A stretch of 11,319 nucleotides of DNA, taken from Planctomycetaceae bacterium. GTDB lineage: Bacteria; Planctomycetota; MHYJ01; SBBU01. This document shows positions 7,132 through 11,319 of the stretch, one piece after another; the stretch's first letter is position 1; each line of letters opens with the position of its first letter. The stretch covers positions 1 to 11,319 of the forward strand of contig SBBU01000236.1 in NCBI GenBank assembly GCA_005239585.1, written 5' to 3'. A program made the translations under genes and the position numbers. Below the pieces are notes generated by a model. That model saw only the letters and a list, made by a program, of their open reading frames with translations, was not told the origin of the DNA and ran no database searches.

Positions 7132-7160
7132 AATATATCTACAGCCTGCTATCTTGTAAA
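7132..7160 (-). promoter_or_regulatory. Sigma70-type promoter for dprA, predicted leaderless
   Basis: On the minus strand, TTTACA (7160-7155; 5 of 6 consensus) and TATATT (7137-7132; 5 of 6) are spaced by exactly 17 nt. The -10 box ends 7 nt before the ATG at 7124, so the transcript would start at or within a base or two of it. No Shine-Dalgarno precedes the ATG. The arrangement closely mirrors the phosphohexomutase promoter at 4129-4157. Confidence 0.5.
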
Positions 7161-7165
7161 GTCAG

Positions 7166-7288
7166 TTAGTTTTTTTTTGCAGCAGCCCAGAATCTACACT
7201 CTATGCTAAATTCCTCTACTCGCTCCGTCTCTGTTGCAATGTCAGATCTCATCAGGTCCTCAATAGGCTCTAGTCCTACTGTAGAGAG
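7166..7288 (-). pseudogene. Detached C-terminal end of the methyltransferase in the -1 frame
   Basis: Read from 7288 on the minus strand, the frame -1 to the methyltransferase encodes 40 residues (starting LSTVGLEPIEDL, later EEFSIECRFWA) and stops with TAA at 7166-7168. Joined after Thr206 it gives a 246-residue protein with the expected ending of this methyltransferase type: a strand, an acidic helix and a final 'C-x-F-W' strand. The join lies at or just before GAA-ACC-TCT-CTA. No classical slippery heptamer is seen, so a one-base deletion (real or sequencing error) is the simplest explanation. Confidence 0.7.
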
Positions 7289-7905
7289 GTTTCAATTACT
7301 TCCTGACGATCTGGAAAATGAATAAACATGGACCTTTCATCCCCCTCAATTATCCTGTCTCCAAATTCAAAGACTTGTTTATCTTGCTCACCGTCTCTCC
7401 ATCTTTTACTCTCCTCTAACCAGAATGACTGAAATCTTCTAATCTCACGATCATGAGTAGTAAATATAAAAACTCCGTTAGGAACAAGCACTCTTTTAAT
7501 CTCAGCCATTGCTTTCATTCTGTTCTCTTTCCTCGGGATCTGCATAATTCCATTAAACGAAAAGAGGCAGGCCCCAAACCTGTCCGCCTGAAACGCCAGT
7601 GAACATGCATCCCCTGCTTGAAAATGCACATTTATCTTAAATTGCTGTCCGAGACCCCTTGCTGCCCTTACCATCCCTGTTGAAAGATCCAATCCGACAA
7701 TATCTCTATAACCAATCCTTTGTAGGCCAAATGTCGTTCTGCCTGCACCACAGCCGATATCGAGAATCTTTGTGTTTCTTGGCACGTGCTTTTGAAAAAA
7801 TATTTCTTCTGACTTCCATAGTCCGATTTCGACAACGCTATCCTTATACTTTTTCACTGCCCTCTCAAACGAATCACGTAAAAATAAGCGATCTACCTTT
7901 AACAT
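7276..7905 (-). CDS. Class I SAM-dependent methyltransferase, frameshifted near its 3' end
   Basis: The 209-residue reading frame is a Rossmann-fold methyltransferase. Motif I is ILDIGCGAGRTTFGL at 47-61, the acidic residue that binds the SAM ribose is D73 in GLDLS, the adenine-region GDA is at 98-100, and FSFNGIMQI at 115-123 forms the motif IV region. The start is firm: AGGAGA lies 7 nt before the ATG at 7905. The frame stops at TAG just after HFPDRQEVIE, where related proteins continue into a final alpha/beta unit. That missing end is encoded in the -1 frame immediately downstream (see 7166-7288). The substrate is unknown; small molecules, lipids and quinones are all possible in this superfamily. 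It lies between the LSm-like protein gene (63 nt gap) and dprA. Confidence 0.85.
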   Translation of the reverse strand: MLKVDRLFLRDSFERAVKKYKDSVVEIGLWKSEEIFFQKHVPRNTKILDIGCGAGRTTFGLQRIGYRDIVGLDLSTGMVRAARGLGQQFKINVHFQAGDACSLAFQADRFGACLFSFNGIMQIPRKENRMKAMAEIKRVLVPNGVFIFTTHDREIRRFQSFWLEESKRWRDGEQDKQVFEFGDRIIEGDERSMFIHFPDRQEVIETSLQ

Positions 7906-7968
7906 ATTGAAATCTCCTGAGAGTCGATCACACGGGTACTGGAAGGGACTGAAAAAATTACATTTGCC

Positions 7969-8805
7969 TTATCTGTACCCCAACCAACCGCTTGAACGGG
8001 GAACAAAAAGCATACTCGGACTACAATATGATGGACAAGGTGAACAACTTGTTACTGGTGCGCAGTAAGCTGGATATGCAACATACAGAGTATAGGCACC
8101 ACTTAGCCACCACCAGTATGATCGCGATGCCATATATAGGTACTCATCATACCATAGATGGCTCATCTTTGCATAATCATACAGATACAGATCGATAATC
8201 TGTCTTTGCTGGGGTGGAGGCGGCAATTTCTTGTCAGGCTGATCTTTTGGCTGTTTCTCTTGATCATCAACAAAAAGCTGCTCCTGTTTTGTTTCGTTGA
8301 CCCTAGCCTCCTTCTTTTTTAAAGCCATCGTCCTGAGCTCTTTTTCGGACTCGGTCATCCATGTACCATCAAATAACACAAAACCCTTGTCCATCATGAT
8401 TTCCTGCTTTGTATGCCACTTGCCTTTATAAAGCTCATAACCGAGCTGCCTTCGGGCAAATTCATGGTCAGTGTTAAATTCTATGGTCTTTTCGAGGAGC
8501 TCTTTATGGAATTTCATCAGGTTGTTCTCCTTTACCCACTTGGCAAGCTGATAAAAATCTTCGGCGTTCTTGGACTCCTTTATAGCGTTACATTTTTCAT
8601 AATAAATCTGAATTTTAGCGGGTTTAGAGCGGTCAATGGACACCACTTCGCTTCGTTGAAAAGAAATTAAACCTGCATATGTCTCCACTCGGATAATTTC
8701 ACCATCTTCTTTTACTATCCCTTCTATCTTTCCACCGGATTTCAAAGTAATCTCATCACACGCTAGTGCAGAGAGAAGCACGATAGTCGTTATCGATGTT
8801 ATCAT
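7969..8805 (-). CDS. Secreted protein with LSm-like N-terminal domain and Tyr/Trp/Cys-rich tail (planctomycete-type)
   Basis: Function unknown. The start is supported by GGGGAGG 5 nt before the ATG. Residues 1-15 form a short signal peptide (…LSALA), with Cys16 as the next residue. The lipobox is imperfect (ALAC), so either signal peptidase is possible. Residues 18-58 (LKSGGKIEGIV…RSEVVSID) resemble the small LSm-like beta domains common in planctomycete exported proteins. Residues 69-155 form a helical, TPR-like section (YYEKCNAI, ARRQLGYELYKGKW, GTWMTESEKEL), also typical of that phylum. A Lys/Glu/Gln/Pro linker (163-202, with PPPP at 195-198) leads to a 73-residue tail carrying 13 Tyr, 5 Trp (WWW at 231-233) and 4 Cys (248, 254, 257, 261). 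The tail has no relative I can name. It is flanked on the same strand by the VWA gene (50 nt) and the methyltransferase gene (63 nt), so co-transcription is plausible. Confidence 0.85.
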   Translation of the reverse strand: MITSITTIVLLSALACDEITLKSGGKIEGIVKEDGEIIRVETYAGLISFQRSEVVSIDRSKPAKIQIYYEKCNAIKESKNAEDFYQLAKWVKENNLMKFHKELLEKTIEFNTDHEFARRQLGYELYKGKWHTKQEIMMDKGFVLFDGTWMTESEKELRTMALKKKEARVNETKQEQLFVDDQEKQPKDQPDKKLPPPPQQRQIIDLYLYDYAKMSHLWYDEYLYMASRSYWWWLSGAYTLYVAYPAYCAPVTSCSPCPSYCSPSMLFVPRSSGWLGYR

Positions 8806-8855
8806 TTTTACCTCCCCTTAAAACTACTAATATTATGACGAGATTTGATAACTTT

Positions 8856-11150
8856 TTACTTCCACAGTGCACTTATAACGAGGTCCGCAAGGAAGAAAAA
8901 CAAGGCCCCAAGCAGCAATAAGGTGCGAGCGGATGTAACCCCCTCTTCCGTTGACGGCTTGGCTTTCTCAAGATCAAGCACTACACTTCCTAGTCGAGAA
9001 AGAGCCTTTAGATCTATGCCTGTCTTTTTATATTCTGAACTGTAAGGTACTGAAAATGTAGAGATCCATCCCCCTGCAATTACATAATAAACTCCCTCTG
9101 TCAGGTTCACACCGGTAGTAAGCGTGTAAAGGCCATCTCTAGAGAAAACAGCGGCCGTACTCTCTCCTGTCTTTGAATTTGTCAGGGTGCCATTACACTG
9201 CGCCAATTCTCCCGGTAATCCTTCGCCTGAAAGTAGAAGCATCCCCCGATAAATCTGGGCATTTAAAACCCTTCTCTCATTCGCCTTTACAAATTGGATA
9301 GCTCTGGATATGAACCTGCCAAAATCCTCGGAAACTGCGAGCTCCTCCCCCCAGCCCTTCTGCAGACTGTACGTAGCCGCCATCGCCTTGCCACTCTCCA
9401 CCTCCCAAAAGGCGCAAATAGGGCCCTGCTCCGAGTCTAAAATCACATGACTAGTCTTTTTAGGAGATGTGCGATTTACACACCCTATCTTCTGAGGGAG
9501 TTTTATTCCATTCATAAGATTATGGCTGCTTGGTTTCAACTCCACGCTCCTTACATACAGCTCCTTGCTACTCGCCACTATATCCTTTATCAACTTTTCT
9601 ATCTTTGTGAATTCAAGGGTCTCATGAAGACTACCGCCTAACATCCCAAGTTTCCCAAATTTATCTTTCTGCGTAGAAATAATCGAGAGTCTAACTCCTT
9701 TCTCTCTTGTCTTCTTTCCCATTTGATCAAAAAGTTCCTTTTCTTCCTCGCTTTCGCCGTCCGTTATCAAAATAATATGCCTTCTGGATGTAACGGCTAC
9801 ACTCGACAGCATATCCAGTGCTTTATCTATGGCTGGAATTATATTTGTGCTGCCATTTGCCGTTACTTTTAGTTCTGGAATGTTATCTCCTGTAACGAGA
9901 TCGGATAATACTCTCGTTACGGAATCGAATGCAATAACTCCAACGTAGTCACTCCTGTGTAGAGCAGCCAAAGATTGACGAATAGCATCTATGGCAAAAT
10001 CAATCTTTTTTCTAGTTGAGGTCATTGTAATCGGTTGATTCATACTGCCCGACTTGTCTAGTGCAAAGACAATCGTCTCTCGTTCATCCGGACATGCGTG
10101 GAGTGGGCTTATTTTTTCGACCTCTGTTTGATACATATTTCCCAAGCCATAACTTTTATCACCACCCAAGATCAATAATCCGCCACCCGATCTCACAAAA
10201 GAGGCAAGGGGCATATCAAATTCCTTTTTTATCTCGCAATTTTCAAGTACCACGACCGCAACATTCGCCAGCTCTTCCGGCTTTAGATCTCTTTGAACTC
10301 TAATACTGTATGCCGCAATCCCTTTCAGTAGATTGTAAATCGGGGATTTCTGAAACCCCGTAACTATCACCATATCAAGTTTGGCAGTCTTTCTATAAAT
10401 TGCAAATTCAAAGACGTTATTCTGGACACAGTCATCGTGTTCAGCCACCTCTGCTTTGAAAATCCTATGCGTGTAATTAACAGGGCCGATTTCAAATTGA
10501 ACACTGCTCATAGTGTCTGCAACGAGAGAAATCTCTTTTGAATCCTGCCGATCAGCAGATGAAAGTCTAACTGTAACCTTTTTTTCTACATTTGACCACA
10601 TGTTCACCTGTGCTACTGCCTTGGCATTCTCATCCACAAACCTTGGGCAGTCAACTGAGACTATTCTAACATCTGCCGGTTTCCAAAGGCCCGTTGGAAA
10701 TAATGAAACAGATATCCTGTTTTTCTCAGACAACGCAGAGATATTCTCAAGATCATTCACATTACCGTCGGAATAAATTATAAGTTGGCGTGAAAAGCCA
10801 TCCGGATAAAGCAAAGAGAGAGTCTGAATGGCAGAGAGCAGGTCGGAATCACCTTGATCTAAACTGGGGCGTATCTGTTCAATGACTGGCCGCGATGAGA
10901 TTTCACTGATCTGCTTTAGGCCTTTTGCAAAGGCAAAGACCCCGTGAAGATCGCCTTGGTCTGAATTTTGCACAAGGTAGTTGATTGCCTTGACAGTATC
11001 AGTATGCGGCTTGAGGATGCTTTTAGAGACATCTACTAGGTGTATTGTGCATCTGTTTTTTGCCCTTACCTGTATCTTTGGATCTATAAACCACAGCGCT
11101 ATTAGCAGAAGCGCAAGGGCCTTTGCCAGAAACAGAACAATTTTCCTCAT
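8856..11150 (-). CDS. Membrane protein with two von Willebrand A domains flanking a glutamine-amidotransferase-like domain
   Basis: 764 residues. A membrane helix lies at about 4-22 and a second at 742-762, so the bulk should be extracytoplasmic. VWA domain 1 covers about 35-155 with DVSKS at 40-44 and SDG at 127-129, but has Asp103 where the MIDAS Thr is expected. A beta-sandwich-like stretch covers 160-250. A class I glutamine-amidotransferase-like fold covers about 257-352 (SGGGLLILGG at 321-330); no catalytic Cys-His-Glu set is apparent, so it is presumably non-enzymatic. VWA domain 2 covers about 358-530 with a full metal-ion-dependent adhesion site: DKSGS at 365-369, Thr435 and Asp464. 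Proteins of this build occur in planctomycetes and relatives, often near MoxR ATPase / DUF58 / BatA gene sets, which would lie upstream, beyond the window. The role is probably a metal-dependent protein-protein scaffold. A weak GAGAG precedes the ATG. It is likely the first gene here of the minus-strand run ending in dprA. Confidence 0.9.
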   Translation of the reverse strand: MRKIVLFLAKALALLLIALWFIDPKIQVRAKNRCTIHLVDVSKSILKPHTDTVKAINYLVQNSDQGDLHGVFAFAKGLKQISEISSRPVIEQIRPSLDQGDSDLLSAIQTLSLLYPDGFSRQLIIYSDGNVNDLENISALSEKNRISVSLFPTGLWKPADVRIVSVDCPRFVDENAKAVAQVNMWSNVEKKVTVRLSSADRQDSKEISLVADTMSSVQFEIGPVNYTHRIFKAEVAEHDDCVQNNVFEFAIYRKTAKLDMVIVTGFQKSPIYNLLKGIAAYSIRVQRDLKPEELANVAVVVLENCEIKKEFDMPLASFVRSGGGLLILGGDKSYGLGNMYQTEVEKISPLHACPDERETIVFALDKSGSMNQPITMTSTRKKIDFAIDAIRQSLAALHRSDYVGVIAFDSVTRVLSDLVTGDNIPELKVTANGSTNIIPAIDKALDMLSSVAVTSRRHIILITDGESEEEKELFDQMGKKTREKGVRLSIISTQKDKFGKLGMLGGSLHETLEFTKIEKLIKDIVASSKELYVRSVELKPSSHNLMNGIKLPQKIGCVNRTSPKKTSHVILDSEQGPICAFWEVESGKAMAATYSLQKGWGEELAVSEDFGRFISRAIQFVKANERRVLNAQIYRGMLLLSGEGLPGELAQCNGTLTNSKTGESTAAVFSRDGLYTLTTGVNLTEGVYYVIAGGWISTFSVPYSSEYKKTGIDLKALSRLGSVVLDLEKAKPSTEEGVTSARTLLLLGALFFFLADLVISALWK

Positions 11151-11209
11151 CGCGCTCTCTCATTTATATTAGCGGATGGCTAATGTGAATAGTTTAATTG
11201 AAATAAACT

Positions 11210-11236
11210 GCCATACTTTGATATCTCGCTTGTCAA
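11210..11236 (-). promoter_or_regulatory. Weak candidate promoter upstream of the VWA gene
   Basis: A perfect TTGACA (-35, 11236-11231, minus strand) is followed after only 15 nt by a poor -10, TATGGC (11215-11210). An alternative -10, TATAAA at 11168-11163, lacks a good -35. I see no terminator or confident gene in the rest of 11151-11319. The true promoter may be further upstream if this gene belongs to a longer operon. Confidence 0.2.
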
Positions 11237-11319
11237 CACTTTTTTGTGCCGTAACTTATTGTGATTATGCAACTTACATACACTCATTGAAGGAGGCCAC
11301 AGAGCAAGCAGGAGAGCAC

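Noticed and set aside
7170..7178. Run of nine T on the plus strand, considered as an intrinsic terminator
   Set aside because: There is no GC-rich hairpin before it on the plus strand. On the minus strand it is an A-run that encodes the Lys-rich end of the frameshifted methyltransferase.
11175..11319. Possible C-terminal end of an upstream minus-strand gene entering from the right edge
   Set aside because: One minus-strand frame stays open for about 45 codons to a TAG, but its residues look random and show no domain. The other two frames stop within 15 codons. The evidence is too weak to annotate a gene.

Overview
The window is dense, bacterial and fairly AT-rich (judged by eye, not computed). 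Coding runs almost edge to edge, and no gene-free stretch exceeds about 205 bp. I saw no tRNA, rRNA, CRISPR array or insertion sequence. The best lineage clue is the 278-residue secreted protein at 7969-8805. Its layout (signal peptide, LSm-like 'LKSGGKIEG...V..I' strand set, then 'GKW...GTWM..SE') is one I associate with Planctomycetota. The VWA / glutamine-amidotransferase-like / VWA membrane protein and the membrane Ser/Thr kinase fit that phylum. This placement is an inference from family resemblance.

Layout: (1) 1-1569, plus strand: the 3' part of a polysaccharide chain-length / tyrosine autokinase gene that is open at the left edge and ends in a seven-tyrosine tail. (2) 1594-3959, minus strand: a two-gene operon. 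A transmembrane Ser/Thr protein kinase comes first, followed by a GrdB/PrdB-family (glycine/proline reductase selenoprotein B-like) protein whose GTG start overlaps the kinase TGA stop. (3) 3960-4163: a divergent intergenic region with one good sigma70-type promoter in each direction. (4) 4164-6084, plus strand: a phosphomannomutase/phosphoglucomutase gene overlapping by 8 nt a gene for a small lipoprotein made of seven tandem CxxC...HxC modules. (5) 6063-11150, minus strand: four co-directional genes in the order VWA membrane protein, LSm-like secreted protein, SAM methyltransferase with a late frameshift, and dprA. The dprA tail overlaps the lipoprotein tail by 22 nt on the opposite strand.

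Working together: the autokinase and the phosphohexomutase both suit export and precursor supply for exopolysaccharide or capsule. The kinase plus GrdB-like pair looks like a coupled signalling/redox-type unit of unknown purpose. The VWA protein and the LSm-like protein are envelope proteins of unknown role. DprA handles incoming single-stranded DNA in natural transformation.

The observations most worth a second look are: (a) the seven-module metal-ligand lipoprotein; (b) the GrdB-like protein with Thr at the Sec/Cys redox position, translationally coupled to a kinase; (c) two genes (phosphohexomutase and dprA) with near-consensus promoters whose -10 boxes sit only 6-7 nt from an ATG without a Shine-Dalgarno, which predicts leaderless mRNAs; (d) the frameshifted methyltransferase with a recognisable C-terminus in the -1 frame; and (e) a kinase leader closed by a perfect 7-bp inverted repeat.
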